From JADGRF01 sp036382515 (GTDB taxonomy: Bacteria > Myxococcota_A > Polyangia > Polyangiales > JAFGIB01): 64,000 bases of DNA. Positions within the stretch are counted from its first letter, which is position 1. Each line of letters begins with the position of its first letter. This document shows positions 38,608-47,357 of the stretch, piece by piece. The DNA lies in NCBI GenBank assembly GCA_036382515.1, contig DASVHQ010000009.1, positions 86,384 to 150,383 on the forward strand. The letters run 5' to 3'. The notes beneath the pieces were generated by a model, which was given only the letters and a program-made list of their open reading frames with translations, did no database searches and was not told where the DNA came from. Position numbers and translations under genes: made by a program.

Positions 38608-38940
38608 ATGCCGCGGCCGCGCGGCACGCTTCAAGCTCGGTCCGTCGTGAAGAAACCCAAGACCAAAGCCGCCGCCAAACGCACCGCGCGCAAAGCGCCC
38701 CGCGTCGCCAAGATGCCGAGCGCGAAGACCTCACGCGCGAAGACGCCACGCGCAAAGCCGAAGCTCGCCAAGCGGCCTGCGGCCACGTCTGCAACCCAAG
38801 TGCGGCTCGACACGCGTACAGCGACCGCGATCGCCCTGGCGCTCGAAGCCGAAGCCGCGACAGCCGCCCGCAACGCCGAGCTCATACAGCCGCCCTCCGC
38901 ATGGTCCCTCAGTGGTCGAGTCCGCAGCCGCACCCGCTGA
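38608..38940 (+). CDS. Lys/Ala/Arg-rich basic protein
   Basis: A 110-residue frame beginning three bases after the preceding stop. Residues ~14-60 consist almost only of Lys, Ala, Arg, Pro and Thr (KKPKTKAAAKRTARKAP), like the tail of histone H1-like bacterial proteins. The rest is Ala-rich with no clear fold. No conserved domain is seen. GC-rich third positions and the tight spacing support a real gene, and the start may instead be the GTG at 38647. DNA or RNA binding is a guess from composition only. Confidence 0.5.
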   Translation: MPRPRGTLQARSVVKKPKTKAAAKRTARKAPRVAKMPSAKTSRAKTPRAKPKLAKRPAATSATQVRLDTRTATAIALALEAEAATAARNAELIQPPSAWSLSGRVRSRTR

Positions 38941-38954
38941 AAAGCCAGAGCGCT

Positions 38955-39389
38955 TCAGCTCGCCGCGAGCCGCACCAGCAACGCGCCGTGCATCACCGTG
39001 TCGCCCACCGCGACGGCCACTTCCGACACAACGCCATCGGCCGGCGCCGCCAGGCTGTTCTCCATCTTCATCGCATCGAGCACCACGAGCGCCTGACCGC
39101 GCGCCACGCGCTGCCCGGGCGACGTGGCCACGTGCAACACGCGTCCTGCCATCGGGGCTCGTAGCTCGCTGCTGGACGCTCGTGCCACCGGCGCAGCCGC
39201 GCGCGCGGCAGGCGCAACGACCGGCGTGCTCTTCGCTGCGCGCGCCACCGGCTCTGCGGCGGCCGCCACGCGCACGACCTCGTGTGTCTGTCCATTCACG
39301 CTCACGCGCGCCGAGCCCGAGCCCGCGTCGTAGCTCACGACGTCGACGTCGAAGCTCTGGCCGTCGATCACGAAACGATGCTTGCCCAA
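38955..39389 (-). CDS. Biotin carboxyl carrier protein domain protein
   Basis: A 144-residue biotin carrier of the acyl-CoA carboxylase/decarboxylase type. An N-terminal beta module (HRFVIDGQSFDVDVVSY, VSVNGQTHEV) is followed by an Ala/Pro hinge and a biotinyl domain with LRAPMAGRVLHV and the biotinylation motif DAMKMEN (Lys 108). The start is a TTG at 39389 with GGGAG upstream. It is divergent to the carboxyltransferase gene at 39519. Together with AccC at 14817 the three subunits would make a complete acyl-CoA (for example propionyl-CoA) carboxylase. Confidence 0.9.
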   Translation of the reverse strand: MGKHRFVIDGQSFDVDVVSYDAGSGSARVSVNGQTHEVVRVAAAAEPVARAAKSTPVVAPAARAAAPVARASSSELRAPMAGRVLHVATSPGQRVARGQALVVLDAMKMENSLAAPADGVVSEVAVAVGDTVMHGALLVRLAAS

Positions 39390-39505
39390 CGTCGTGCTCC
39401 CTCGCTCGAGTCTGCCGGCGACGATGCTCCATGGTCATTTCGACTGCAAGGGGCAAGCACTGCCCGCCGCGAGGAACACCCTTTTCCTGCGCGCACCAAT
39501 CGAGC

Positions 39506-39511
39506 TAGCCT
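39506..39511 (+). promoter_or_regulatory. -10 element seven bases before the carboxyltransferase start
   Basis: TAGCCT ends seven bases before the ATG at 39519. Only TTTCCT is found at the -35 distance, and no Shine-Dalgarno is present. Consistent with the leaderless pattern, weakly. Confidence 0.3.
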
Positions 39512-39518
39512 GCCCGCC

Positions 39519-41117
39519 ATGAGCGTTCCGAAGTCCTCCACCAGCGGTAGCGGCAGTCCCGCCCACAAGCCCGGCGCTGACCCCGCGGCCATCCTCGACG
39601 CCAAGAACCGCAGCGCCCTCGTCGGCGGCGGCGAGGAGCGCATCCGCAAGCATCACGAAGCCGGCAAGCTCACCGCGCGCGAGCGCATCGATGCCTTCTT
39701 CGACACCGGCAGCTTCATCGAGCTCGATCGCTTCGTCACGCACCGCTGCACCGACTTCGACATGCAGAAGCAGAAGTACCTCGGCGACGGCGTGGTCACT
39801 GGCTACGGCAAAGTGAACGGCCGGCAGGTCTTCGTGTTCGCCCAGGACTTCACCGTGCTCGGTGGCTCGCTCGGCAACGCCTGCGCCGCGAAGATCTGCA
39901 AGGTGATGGAGATGGCGCTCAAGGTCGGCGCGCCCATCATCGGCATGAACGACTCCGGCGGCGCACGCATCCAGGAGGGCGTGTTCTCGCTCGGTGGTTA
40001 CGCAGACATCTTCCTGCGCAACACCCTGGCGTCGGGCGTCGTGCCGCAGATCAGCGCCATCATGGGCCCGTGCGCGGGCGGCGCAGTCTACAGCCCGGCC
40101 ATCACCGACTTCACGTTCATGGTCGAAGACTCGGCCTACATGTTCATCACCGGCCCCGACGTGATCAAGACGGTCACGCATGAGCAAGTCACCAAGGAAG
40201 ACCTCGGCGGCGCGCAGACGCACACCACCGTGAGCGGGGTCGCGCACTTCGCGAGCGCCGATGATCGCGCGTGCCTGGGCACAATCCGCGAGCTGCTCTC
40301 GTACCTGCCGTCGAACAACCAGGAAGAGGCGCCCGCGCAGCCGAACCACGATCCGGTCGACCGCGAGATCCCCGAGCTGGATCACATCGTGCCGACCGAC
40401 CCGCGCAAGCCCTACGACATCCACGAGCTGATCCACAGGACCGTCGACGACGGGCGCTTCCTGGAAGTGCACGCGGGCTGGGCCGGCAACATCGTGGTCG
40501 GCTTCGCTCGCTACGGCGGGCGCAGCGTGGGCATCGTCGCGAATCAACCCGCCGTGCTCGCCGGCTGCCTCGACATCAAGGCGTCCATCAAGGCCGCGCG
40601 TTTCGTGCGCTTCTGCGACGCGTTCAACATCCCGCTGGTCACGCTCGTCGACGTGCCGGGCTTCCTGCCGGGCACCGATCAGGAATACGGCGGCATCATC
40701 ACGCACGGTGCCAAGCTGATCTACGCATACGCGGAAGCCACCGTGCCCAAGATCACGCTGATCACGCGCAAGGCCTACGGCGGCGCGTACATCGTGATGA
40801 GCAGCAAGCACCTGCGCAGCGACATCAACATGGCCTATCCCACAGCCGAGATCGCCGTCATGGGTCCCGAGGGCGCGGTCAACATCGTGTACCGCAAGGA
40901 GATCGAGGCCGCGAGCGATCAACTCGCCGCAAAACAAGCGTTCGTGGACGAGTACCGCAGCAAGTTCGCCAACCCCTACCAGGCCGCCGAGCTCGGTTTC
41001 GTGGACGCCGTGATCCACCCGCGGCAAACGCGCGCACGCATCATCTCCGCGCTCGATCTGCTCAAGACCAAGCGCGATCAGAACCCGCCGCGCAAACACG
41101 GCAGCATCCCGCTCTGA
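39519..41117 (+). CDS. Acyl-CoA carboxylase carboxyltransferase (PccB/MmdA type)
   Basis: A 532-residue crotonase-fold carboxyltransferase with N and C halves. Seen: KLTARERIDAFFDTGSFIELD, GGSLGNACAAKICKVMEMA, MNDSGGARIQEG, PCAGGAVYSPAITDF, and in the second half VPGFLPGTDQEYGGIITHGAKLIYAYAEATVPK and RKAYGGAYIVMSS. Length and motifs fit propionyl-CoA carboxylase beta or the alpha chain of methylmalonyl-CoA decarboxylase. No sodium-pump subunits are nearby, so carboxylase is the likelier role. Divergent from its presumed carrier protein. Confidence 0.92.
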   Translation: MSVPKSSTSGSGSPAHKPGADPAAILDAKNRSALVGGGEERIRKHHEAGKLTARERIDAFFDTGSFIELDRFVTHRCTDFDMQKQKYLGDGVVTGYGKVNGRQVFVFAQDFTVLGGSLGNACAAKICKVMEMALKVGAPIIGMNDSGGARIQEGVFSLGGYADIFLRNTLASGVVPQISAIMGPCAGGAVYSPAITDFTFMVEDSAYMFITGPDVIKTVTHEQVTKEDLGGAQTHTTVSGVAHFASADDRACLGTIRELLSYLPSNNQEEAPAQPNHDPVDREIPELDHIVPTDPRKPYDIHELIHRTVDDGRFLEVHAGWAGNIVVGFARYGGRSVGIVANQPAVLAGCLDIKASIKAARFVRFCDAFNIPLVTLVDVPGFLPGTDQEYGGIITHGAKLIYAYAEATVPKITLITRKAYGGAYIVMSSKHLRSDINMAYPTAEIAVMGPEGAVNIVYRKEIEAASDQLAAKQAFVDEYRSKFANPYQAAELGFVDAVIHPRQTRARIISALDLLKTKRDQNPPRKHGSIPL

Positions 41118-41182
41118 GCGCGCACGCGTACGACGCCATCGCCTGGCACGACCGGCAAGCGACCGGGTGCCGACCGCGTGGC

Positions 41183-43423
41183 TCAGGGCGCACGCACGGG
41201 CGCGTCGCACGTCGCAGCTGGCATCGAGCTCGGCTTCGTCGCGGCGCACGCATACCAGCCCTGCAAGTACTGCGACGTCTGCGTCAGCGCAGCCGAGAGC
41301 GGATTTTCCATGGTGCTCGGGGGACTGAGCGCAGTCCACGGCGGCTGCGGCGGGTGCACGTAGCGCGCAGTGCCCGACGCGTGAATCAGCGTGTCATGCG
41401 CGCCCGGCGCGTACGGAAAGAGCACGCGCGTCAGCGCCGCATTGTCGACCGTGAAGTTGCCCCGCACGCCTTGCCCCGAGCTCAAGCCCCGCGATGTCAG
41501 ATCTGTCACGTAGCCTGGGTCTCCGCCTGCCAACGTCGCGCCCAGGGCCGAAGCCAGCGCTTCCGTGGCGGGATTGGGGACGCTCTCATCGTCCTGCGCC
41601 ATCAGCAGCAGCACGTTCACCGGCTGCCGCCCGAGCACGGCCGCGTGCGCGAGCGGTTCCGCGCGATCGAGCAGCGTCTGCACGATCGCAAGCTCGGGCC
41701 AGAAGCTCGGCGCATCATGCACATAGTCGATGTCTTTGGGGTCACGCCCGAGGAGCTTGGAGAGCGCCGCGAACAACGTCTGGTTCTCGGGGCTCTGCCA
41801 GAAGATCTCGCCGAGCCCGCCGCCGGCGAACGCCAGCGTCAAGGTCGCGAGGCCCGGTTCCACGGTCGCGGTCATGGCGCCCATCTGCGCGCCGATGTCG
41901 ACGGCCACGAGGCCAAAGCGCGCAGCGTCCAGCCGCAGGCCCTTGAGCACCGGGTCGGCGGCCGCGAGCACACGGCCGTCGCCTTCCTCAAGGAAGCGAA
42001 CGACCGTCATCAAGTCCACCGCGCCCTGCCGCAGGGCATCGCGCGCGTAGAACGGATGCAGCGGCAGCAGATCTCCGTTCTTTTCCGTGACGCCCCAGAA
42101 GTCGTCGGTTGCGTCACCGAATCCGTCGGCGTTTGGCTTGTCGGTGAAGCGATTGCGAAGATCGGGGCCGTTCGCGCGCAGCCCGTGGAAGGGCGCATCG
42201 ATCGCGATCACCGCGAAGCCCAGCGCCGCAAGCTTGTTCGCGAGGAGCACGGCGTCGCTGCGCTCCCGTCCCAGCGCGTGCTGGTAGATGACGACCGGCG
42301 TCGGCACATCCGCGGAAGAGTTGCCGGGCTTCGGCAAAAAGAGCGTGAACGGCACGTCCTCGGTGCGCTTCACGCGCAGCGTGCCGGTGTCGTCGCGTTC
42401 GAACGCACCGTGCGTCTTCGCGGTGGCCGAGAGCAGGTTGAGCGACGGCAGCGTTCCCTGGATTGCGGCAAGCAGCTGGTCGTGCAGCGCACCCCCGGGC
42501 TCGTCGAGTCCCAGCGTCGTGGTCGCAGGTTGTCCGAACGCGACGTCGAGCTCCGCGCCAGTCAGCACGTCCGTCAGCGTCGCCGCCGGCGGCGCACCTG
42601 CACGGACCAGCGCACGTGCATCGTTCAAGTCGCGATCAACGCGCTGCACGGTGAACACGGCAAGCGCAGCGATGCTCTCGCGCGCGAGTCCTGTCTTGAC
42701 GAGCGTCTCCAGCACGGGCGTGTATTCGGCGCGCGCTTGCTGCAAGAACGGGTCTTCGAGCACGCCGCTCGGATCTCGCACGAGCGCAAAGGCCGGAGCG
42801 GCATCGACGGGTGTGCCGTCAGCCGCCTTGAGACTGCGCGTGATCACCGCCGCATAACGCCGACCCGGCGAAAGGGGATGACCAAGCGCCGGCCGCAGCG
42901 CAAGCGTGTGCTGCGTGGCGTTCCAGTGCATCGTGGCGGCGACACGCTGAAACGCCTCGGGCGAACCGGTGTCTGCATCCAGTAGAAAGACGCTGGCGTC
43001 GCTGGCCGTGGACGCCGCCTCGTCGAGCGGCAGCGTCGCCGGATCGATCGACCCCTCGAACTGGAAGTAGACCGGCGACAGCGCGCCGAAGCCGTCGAGA
43101 TCAGCGAGTGCGTGGCGCAGTGCGGCCGCGTAGTCGGACTGGATCGCCCCGGGGAGCGTCGCGAGCGCCACGTGACCGGCGGCATCCAGGTAGAGATCGT
43201 CGGGCCACGGAACGACCCCGAAGGCCATCGGGTCGGCGGCCGGCGCGAAGCGCGCATGCACGCCGACCGGCCCCGCATCCTGGTTCGATGAGGAGCCCGC
43301 GGTGCTGTGATGATCGGCCGGGCCACGCTTGCCGCTCGTGCAACCGCTCGCGGCCGCGAGCGCGAGCAACGCGGCCAGCCGTACGCTCGCACGCCGCCGC
43401 GCACTGGAACGAGCCGTTCCCAC
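41183..43423 (-). CDS. Alpha/beta-hydrolase-like lipoprotein lacking the nucleophile serine
   Basis: A ~746-residue predicted lipoprotein (lipobox AASGC after a hydrophobic run). An N-terminal beta domain (~60-250, VVPWPDDLYLD onwards) precedes an alpha/beta-hydrolase region with PTPVVIYQHALGRERSDAV, FAVIAIDAPFHGLR, and the acid/His area near DESVPNPATEAL and PGAHDTLIH. The family resembles bacterial virulence-factor lipases. At the expected nucleophile elbow the sequence reads VAVDIGAQMGAM, with no serine or cysteine, so hydrolase activity is doubtful. Start set at the GTG 43423. Longer starts up to 43570 are possible. Confidence 0.75.
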   Translation of the reverse strand: MGTARSSARRRASVRLAALLALAAASGCTSGKRGPADHHSTAGSSSNQDAGPVGVHARFAPAADPMAFGVVPWPDDLYLDAAGHVALATLPGAIQSDYAAALRHALADLDGFGALSPVYFQFEGSIDPATLPLDEAASTASDASVFLLDADTGSPEAFQRVAATMHWNATQHTLALRPALGHPLSPGRRYAAVITRSLKAADGTPVDAAPAFALVRDPSGVLEDPFLQQARAEYTPVLETLVKTGLARESIAALAVFTVQRVDRDLNDARALVRAGAPPAATLTDVLTGAELDVAFGQPATTTLGLDEPGGALHDQLLAAIQGTLPSLNLLSATAKTHGAFERDDTGTLRVKRTEDVPFTLFLPKPGNSSADVPTPVVIYQHALGRERSDAVLLANKLAALGFAVIAIDAPFHGLRANGPDLRNRFTDKPNADGFGDATDDFWGVTEKNGDLLPLHPFYARDALRQGAVDLMTVVRFLEEGDGRVLAAADPVLKGLRLDAARFGLVAVDIGAQMGAMTATVEPGLATLTLAFAGGGLGEIFWQSPENQTLFAALSKLLGRDPKDIDYVHDAPSFWPELAIVQTLLDRAEPLAHAAVLGRQPVNVLLLMAQDDESVPNPATEALASALGATLAGGDPGYVTDLTSRGLSSGQGVRGNFTVDNAALTRVLFPYAPGAHDTLIHASGTARYVHPPQPPWTALSPPSTMENPLSAALTQTSQYLQGWYACAATKPSSMPAATCDAPVRAP

Positions 43424-44040
43424 TTCGTCGGCTGGCGGAGGCCACAAGCTCGCCAATCGAACCTCCTCGATCCTCAGCGACGGCCGCAGCTTCGCACGCG
43501 ATCGCCACCCCCGCAATACGGAGAGCAGACCCGTCACCCCCGCCGGATCACCAATGATTTTGAGGTGCAAGCACAGCCGTGGAAGAGTTCAGCGAACGCC
43601 GCTGGAAGCGTCTGACGCGCCAGCGCGCCCGTGCGGCGAGCGCAGGCGCACGCTACATCGTACGAAGCGTGCACAGCATTCTTCGCACGTTGCACGCGCA
43701 CCCACATTCACCCCTTGAACTGCTTGCACTTCACGAAATGGTGAGCGAAACTGAATTCACTCTGACGTTGCGTCAGTATCCGCGCTCTAGCCGGTGCATG
43801 GCGAGTCAATGCCAACAGGTAGGGCCCACGGTGAGCGTGCAGCAGGTGAACCAAGCGCCGTAGGTGCAAGAGAAACGAAGGCGGGCGCCAGCGAGTCAGC
43901 CGCTCGCCTGCCACCCGGCCTGCTGTGCCGAACGTCACGACCAGCCGCTGCCACGACCGGGCGACAGCCCCTCGTGCAGGAACATGGTTGATATGCATAA
44001 AGCTCACGCGCATACGGAATCGAGAAATCGGAGATCCGAA
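43424..44040. other. Gap without a supported gene
   Basis: The first ~150 bases may be the uncertain 5' end of the hydrolase-like gene. A 94-codon plus-strand frame at 43579-43863 has GC-rich third positions only in its first half and no family match, so it is not called. A CTGACG-TTG-CGTCAG palindrome lies at 43762-43776. Just before the next gene TTGATA (43986-43991) and CATACG are 17 bases apart, a weak promoter candidate. The region is more AT-rich than average. Confidence 0.4.
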
Positions 44041-44292
44041 ATGCAACGAATGACTTGGGATCAGATCTGCCATGACAACGACCTACGTGGTCGCTGGATC
44101 GCCATGGATGAGTGCCAGTACGACGAAGCGACAGGTCGTGCGACCGAAGGCCTGGTGGTCGACTCCGACGACGATCTGGCCGAGCTCTGCGCACGCATCC
44201 GCGAATCGTCCCGCACCAACTGCTCGATCCTGTTCGCCGGCGACGAAGCCACGGGCTACCGCTCGTCGCACCCACGCGCTGCCGTCAACTGA
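44041..44292 (+). CDS. Small protein of unknown function (83 residues)
   Basis: A single small gene whose ATG at 44041 follows CGGAGAT at a good distance. The product reads MTWDQICHDNDLRGRWIAMDE near the start and VDSDDDLAELCARIRESS in the middle, an alpha/beta pattern with an acidic centre. I do not recognise a family with confidence. The arrangement (W-I-A strand, then D-rich turn and helix) is reminiscent of short DUF5678-like proteins. Convergent with the DHH gene. Likely cytoplasmic. Role unknown. Confidence 0.6.
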   Translation: MQRMTWDQICHDNDLRGRWIAMDECQYDEATGRATEGLVVDSDDDLAELCARIRESSRTNCSILFAGDEATGYRSSHPRAAVN

Positions 44293-44369
44293 AACGGGCG
44301 CCGACTCGTACGCATCACGCGCGTCGCACGGGCGCACGCTTCAAGCTGTTTCGAGACTATTTCGGCAAC

Positions 44370-45362
44370 CTACGTGGCGAGCGCCGCGAGGATCTCTTGC
44401 GCGATCTCGCGGGCGCGCGCGATCTGTTCCGGCGCGAGCGAGATCGCGCCAACCACTGCGTGGCCACCGCCACCGTAGCGAGCACAGATCTCCGCGATGT
44501 TGTGCGTGCGTGGCAGCGGTGCCCACGGATTGGAGCCCACGGAGACCTTTGCGCGTGACTTGCTTGCGGTGACCGCCACGCAGTAGCACGACTGCGGAAA
44601 GAGCCAGTACGGGATGAACTTGTTGTAGCGGTCGTCGCCGGAGCCGACGAGGTCGAAGAGCACGACACCCTGCTGCACCGTCGCGCGCGCCGCGATCACC
44701 GCGCATTGACGCTGATGTTGCTCGTGCAGCGGCGCGAACAGGCGCTGCACCTGGGCCGTGGTGGCGAGCTCGGAGAGTGACGCGCCACTGGCGAGTGCCG
44801 CGATGCGCGGTGCGAGAAAGGCGTCGTCGCCGTAGGCCTCGATCACCGTCATCAGCTGCAGCGCTGGCTCGCGCAGCTCGACCGCCACCGCCGGGCTCGA
44901 GAAACGGGCCGCGTCGATCACGTCGGCCCAGCGCACGAGCTCCTCGAGCTCGGGCAGCGTGCACCCGAAGCGCGTGCTCGCAGTGTCGGCGATCAGCTTG
45001 CAGCAGGAGCCGTAGCTGGGGTCGAAGAACTTGCGACCGCTGTGATCCCCGGCCAGGTGCTCGCGCTCGAGATCGCCGACCACGCCGCTGTGGTGGTGAT
45101 CGAACCACCAGCCCAGCTTGGGCGAGGTCGTGTAACGAAAGTCGACGACGGCGTTCAGCTGCCCGCAGAGCACGGTCTCGGGCACGTGCGAGCCACCCGG
45201 TTGATGATCGAGCCCGCGGTAGCTGAAGCGGAGGTCGGTGCCCTCGACGTGCCGGAGCAAGCGCGTCAGCACCGCAGCGGAGGCCATGCCGTCGAAGCAG
45301 TGGCCGTGGTAGCCGATGACGACCTGGCTGGTCACCGGAGTCACCGGACTCACCGGAGTCAT
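44370..45362 (-). CDS. Second DHH-family phosphoesterase
   Basis: A 330-residue DHH-superfamily protein distinct from the one in the infB operon. Seen: VVIGYHGHCFDGMASAAVL (DHH motif I variant, with HCFDG in place of DxDxxxS), WWFDHHHSG (motif with His pair), a central helical part, and GGGGHAVVGAISL at the C-terminus. Probably a metal-dependent phosphatase or phosphodiesterase acting on a small nucleotide or oligonucleotide. The N-terminus is a TPV repeat from a 9-base DNA repeat, so translation may begin further in. Its start overlaps the RDD gene stop by four bases. Confidence 0.82.
   Translation of the reverse strand: MTPVSPVTPVTSQVVIGYHGHCFDGMASAAVLTRLLRHVEGTDLRFSYRGLDHQPGGSHVPETVLCGQLNAVVDFRYTTSPKLGWWFDHHHSGVVGDLEREHLAGDHSGRKFFDPSYGSCCKLIADTASTRFGCTLPELEELVRWADVIDAARFSSPAVAVELREPALQLMTVIEAYGDDAFLAPRIAALASGASLSELATTAQVQRLFAPLHEQHQRQCAVIAARATVQQGVVLFDLVGSGDDRYNKFIPYWLFPQSCYCVAVTASKSRAKVSVGSNPWAPLPRTHNIAEICARYGGGGHAVVGAISLAPEQIARAREIAQEILAALAT
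45332..45358. repeat. Three 9-bp tandem repeats at the DHH gene start
   Basis: Three near-identical 9-base units (TCACCGGAG/C) lie directly inside the start codon and encode TPV-SPV-TPV. In-frame copy changes would vary only the N-terminal tail. Confidence 0.75.
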
Positions 45363-46186
45363 CGCGGCCTCGGGTCGCGCGACGTGCTCGCGGCGGCCGG
45401 CGGCGAGTGCAGCTCCGACGATGGCGATGAGCGCTGCTCGCGCGGGCGCAAGGCGATCGCAGTCAAGTTCAACACGAAGCGTTCCTCCGAGAAGTAGTCC
45501 GGTCGCTCGATGCGCAGGCGGCGCTCGAGATGCGCGGCGAGCTTCGCGAACAGCGAGTAGCGCACGGGCAGCGGCAAGCTGTCGCGACGCATCGCCAGAC
45601 CGATCATGGCGTCGCGCTCGGGCGGCGTGATGAGCGTGGCCGCATGCGCAACGCTCGGATCATTTTCGAACGAGTTGTAGCGGTCTACCGGAGCCATCAC
45701 CGCGGACGGGCGGGGCGAACGACGACGACGCACCACGACTGTGCCCGCCGCGATGTCGCCCAGCCGGCGACCGCGTCGATCGAGCAGCGCCGTGACGCCG
45801 CCCGTCAGGTACGTGCCGGGCAGGATGTCGACGATGCGCACGAGGTTACGTATCGCCGCCTGCACGAACGTGATGGGCGTGCCGCTGTCCTGCAGCACAC
45901 GCAGCCCCACCACACGTTTGCCCAGGGTCTGGCCGTGCCACTTCCACTCGAGCACCGCGCCGTAGCCCCACTGGATCAGGAACGCGAGCACGAAGTACAT
46001 GGCGGCTGCGAGCCCGGAAAAGACCACCCCGGCGGTGCCCGCAACGAGCATCGCGGCCGCGTACAGGCCCGCCATCGCGCCCAGATCGATGATCCAGGAC
46101 AGCGCACGCGACGCGAGGCCGGCCAGCTCGAACTCGAACACCACGTTCTCGGGCGTGCGGATCAGGTGCAGGTCGGCCGCGCTCAC
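45359..46186 (-). CDS. RDD family membrane protein
   Basis: A 275-residue protein with an N-terminal RDD domain: the family Arg/Asp residues are in GLASRALSWIIDLG, followed by two membrane helices (~35-75) and a third short one. The motif WHGQTLGKRVVGLRVL is typical. The C-terminal ~115 residues are soluble and Arg/Pro-rich. RDD genes are often next to SpoIIM-like genes, as here (divergent at 46265). GTG start six bases from a TATAGT element, no Shine-Dalgarno. Function in transport or envelope sensing is unproven. Confidence 0.88.
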   Translation of the reverse strand: MSAADLHLIRTPENVVFEFELAGLASRALSWIIDLGAMAGLYAAAMLVAGTAGVVFSGLAAAMYFVLAFLIQWGYGAVLEWKWHGQTLGKRVVGLRVLQDSGTPITFVQAAIRNLVRIVDILPGTYLTGGVTALLDRRGRRLGDIAAGTVVVRRRRSPRPSAVMAPVDRYNSFENDPSVAHAATLITPPERDAMIGLAMRRDSLPLPVRYSLFAKLAAHLERRLRIERPDYFSEERFVLNLTAIALRPREQRSSPSSELHSPPAAASTSRDPRPR

Positions 46187-46192
46187 CAGAGA

Positions 46193-46198
46193 ACTATA
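46193..46198 (-). promoter_or_regulatory. -10 element six bases before the RDD gene start
   Basis: On the minus strand TATAGT (five of six consensus) ends six bases before the GTG at 46186. The -35 is poor. Confidence 0.4.
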
Positions 46199-46251
46199 GC
46201 GTGCTTGCCGGCGTTACGGCACGCCGCGGGTGGCCGCCCGGGGTTCCCTGG

Positions 46252-46257
46252 TATGCT
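46252..46257 (+). promoter_or_regulatory. -10 element of the SpoIIM-like gene
   Basis: TATGCT ends seven bases before the GTG at 46265. It overlaps an in-frame upstream ATG (46253), which argues for the GTG as start. Confidence 0.35.
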
Positions 46258-46264
46258 TGCCGAC

Positions 46265-47302
46265 GTGCGCGGCTTCGACGTCAACCGCTTCGTGCAAGAG
46301 CGCGGACCCAGCTGGACTCGGCTGGAAAGTGTGCTCGTGCAGGTCGAGAACAACGGCCTCGGGTCGCTCGACATCGCTGGCGCGCGCGAGCTCGGCAAGC
46401 TGTATCGCGCCGTGTCGAGCGACCTGATCCGTGCGCGCACGGAGCTCGTCAACGCCACGGTCGTGGACTACCTCAACGACATCGTCGCTCGCTGCTACGC
46501 GCAGCTGCATGCCTCGTCGTCCGCGCGCGACCACCGCGTGCGCGACTTCTTCATCGTGCGCTTCCCGCGACTGTTCCGGCACGAATGGCGCGCGATTGCG
46601 CTGGCCGCTGCCGTGATGCTGTCCGGCGGCGTGGTCGGCGCGAGCTTCGTGGCGGTCGATCCACAGTCGCAGGGCGCGCTCATCCCCGACGACCATCAGG
46701 AGCACACGCCGCAGGAGCGCGTGCACAGCGAACAAAGCGGCGACAAGAAGCCGAACGGCGATGCCTCGGTCGCGTTCTCGGGCTGGCTCTTCACGCACAA
46801 CATCGAGGTCTCGTTCCTGGTGTTCGCGCTGGGCATCACCTTCGGCGTGGGCACGCTCGCACTGCTGTTCTACAACGGCGTGCCGCTCGGCGCGCTCGCG
46901 ATGCAGTACCACGGCGCGCATCTCGATCTGTTCTTCTGGGCGTGGATCCTCCCGCACGGAGTCGCCGAGCTGACCGAGGTGTGCATCGCCGGCGGCGCAG
47001 GGCTGATCGTGGCGCGCGGACTGTGGCTACCCGATCGACGCTCTCGCCGTGATGCGCTGGTGCGCGAGGCCAAGACCGCGGCCTGCCTCGTGCTCGGTGG
47101 CATGCCGATCCTGGTGCTGGCCGGTGTGATCGAAGGCACGATCAGCCAGCTGCACGAGCCGTTCATGCCTTACGCGGCGAAGCTGCTCTTTGCGCTGCTC
47201 GTCGCCGCGGGCGTGTATACATTCCTGCTCAGCGCGGGCCGCTCGGGAGAAGCGGCCGACGACGGCGTCGATGCCACACTAGAAGCCGGAGAACCGACCT
47301 GA
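46265..47302 (+). CDS. SpoIIM/DUF95-like stage II sporulation M family membrane protein
   Basis: A ~345-residue membrane protein. The N-terminus (FDVNRFVQERGPSWTRLE) and the later VEVSFLVFALGITFGVGTLALLFYNGVPLG-type segment (central helices ~175-215) and ILPHGVAELTEVCIAGGAG are hallmarks of the SpoIIM/DUF95 family. About five membrane helices. In non-sporulating bacteria the family sits with RDD, MoxR and DUF58 genes in an envelope-linked locus, and only the RDD neighbour is found here. Start: GTG 46265 by the promoter position, or ATG 46253. Confidence 0.88.
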   Translation: MRGFDVNRFVQERGPSWTRLESVLVQVENNGLGSLDIAGARELGKLYRAVSSDLIRARTELVNATVVDYLNDIVARCYAQLHASSSARDHRVRDFFIVRFPRLFRHEWRAIALAAAVMLSGGVVGASFVAVDPQSQGALIPDDHQEHTPQERVHSEQSGDKKPNGDASVAFSGWLFTHNIEVSFLVFALGITFGVGTLALLFYNGVPLGALAMQYHGAHLDLFFWAWILPHGVAELTEVCIAGGAGLIVARGLWLPDRRSRRDALVREAKTAACLVLGGMPILVLAGVIEGTISQLHEPFMPYAAKLLFALLVAAGVYTFLLSAGRSGEAADDGVDATLEAGEPT

Positions 47303-47357
47303 ACTGAAGAGCGGCGCACCGGCCCGGCACAGTGCCATCGCCGAGCTGCGCGCTCGG

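Noticed and set aside
40271..42985. Open frame of ~900 codons across the carboxyltransferase and hydrolase genes
   Set aside because: It is an out-of-frame and antisense shadow of two well supported genes.
43579..43863. 94-codon plus-strand frame with an Arg-rich start
   Set aside because: Only the first half has coding-like third positions, the second half does not, and no family is recognised.
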